12,444 nucleotides of DNA, from NCBI GenBank assembly GCA_003484265.1, contig DNDO01000177.1, forward strand, positions 1 through 12,444, given 5' to 3'. Below are positions 12,310-12,444 of the stretch, one piece after another (within the stretch, counting starts at the first letter, position 1; each line of letters begins with the position of its first letter). The position numbers were made by a program, and so were the translations under genes. The notes beneath the pieces were generated by a model. It was not told the origin of the DNA and did no database searches. It saw only the letters and a program-made list of their open reading frames with translations. The DNA is from Anaerolineae bacterium (GTDB lineage Bacteria > Chloroflexota > Anaerolineae > Anaerolineales > Villigracilaceae).

Positions 12310-12444
12310 TTACGGCGCAGGGATGTATGTCAAAAAGTCGGATGCCGCCCAGCCTGCGCGGGCTGCGTCATATGGGGCAACCAGATACCACCACATGTAT
12401 CCGTCCAATTCACGCGGACCGTCCTGAACGAGGAAGACTTCCGT
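12310..12444 (-). CDS. C-terminal end of an SH3-like domain protein (partial, cut by the window)
   Basis: Reading the minus strand from the last base of the window gives 44 codons and a TAA (12310-12312). The peptide includes EVFLVQDGPRELDGYMWWYL, then APYDAARAGWAASDFLTYIPAP. The pattern F-x-V-x-x-GP...DGY-x-WW-x-L...GW-A-x-x-x-L is that of bacterial SH3-like (SH3b) domains, common in exported Chloroflexota proteins. SH3b domains often bind cell-wall peptides or serve as spacers. The rest of the protein lies beyond the window, so its architecture and export signal are unknown. It precedes rtcB by 49 nt on the same strand and could be co-transcribed with it. That gap shows no terminator. Confidence 0.75.
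   Translation of the reverse strand, partial: TEVFLVQDGPRELDGYMWWYLVAPYDAARAGWAASDFLTYIPAP

Overview
The window looks like chromosomal DNA from a Chloroflexota bacterium, most likely class Anaerolineae. This is inferred from gene style, not from a marker gene. The clues are exported proteins with Pro/Thr-rich linkers and tails, many TPR proteins, YkuD-type L,D-transpeptidases preceded by SH3-like domains, and conserved hypothetical proteins of a type I associate with that class. No rRNA, tRNA, CRISPR array, insertion sequence or phage gene was seen. Both ends cut genes: a membrane glycosyltransferase-like protein on the left and an SH3-like domain protein on the right.

Region 1 (1-765, + strand) is the C-terminal part of a multi-pass membrane protein of the GT39/mannosyltransferase type. 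Region 2 (850-6408, - strand) is the core of the window: seven tightly spaced genes read right to left. They are an N-acetylmuramoyl-L-alanine amidase, two membrane-anchored L,D-transpeptidases with Pro/Thr-rich linkers, two Tat-signal L,D-transpeptidases with SH3-like domains, a LURP-one/tubby-like protein and a 140-residue conserved hypothetical protein. The run ends at a clear intrinsic terminator (827-846). Junctions are 4-nt or 1-nt overlaps or gaps of 27-34 nt, so this is probably one operon for peptidoglycan cleavage and 3-3 cross-linking.

Region 3 (6409-9488, + strand) starts at a divergent promoter region. It carries an FMN-binding flavin reductase-like protein behind a near-consensus sigma-70 promoter, an AMMECR1-domain protein, and a 596-residue membrane-anchored TPR protein with a Thr/Pro/Arg repeat tail. 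Region 4 (9538-10725, + strand) is a second TPR membrane protein, much more AT-rich than its neighbours, containing a tandem 90-residue duplication and an uncharacterised conserved block before its membrane helices. Region 5 (10722-12444, - strand) holds the end of an SH3-like protein, an RtcB RNA ligase and a DUF971 protein. The last one ends in a stop codon that overlaps the stop of the convergent TPR gene.

The best candidate for an undescribed system is the seven-gene cell-wall operon. It pairs two export routes (Tat and Sec/membrane anchor) for four different L,D-transpeptidases with one amidase and two proteins lacking export signals. One transpeptidase has an altered active-site motif, and two share short conserved motifs inside otherwise unconserved linkers.
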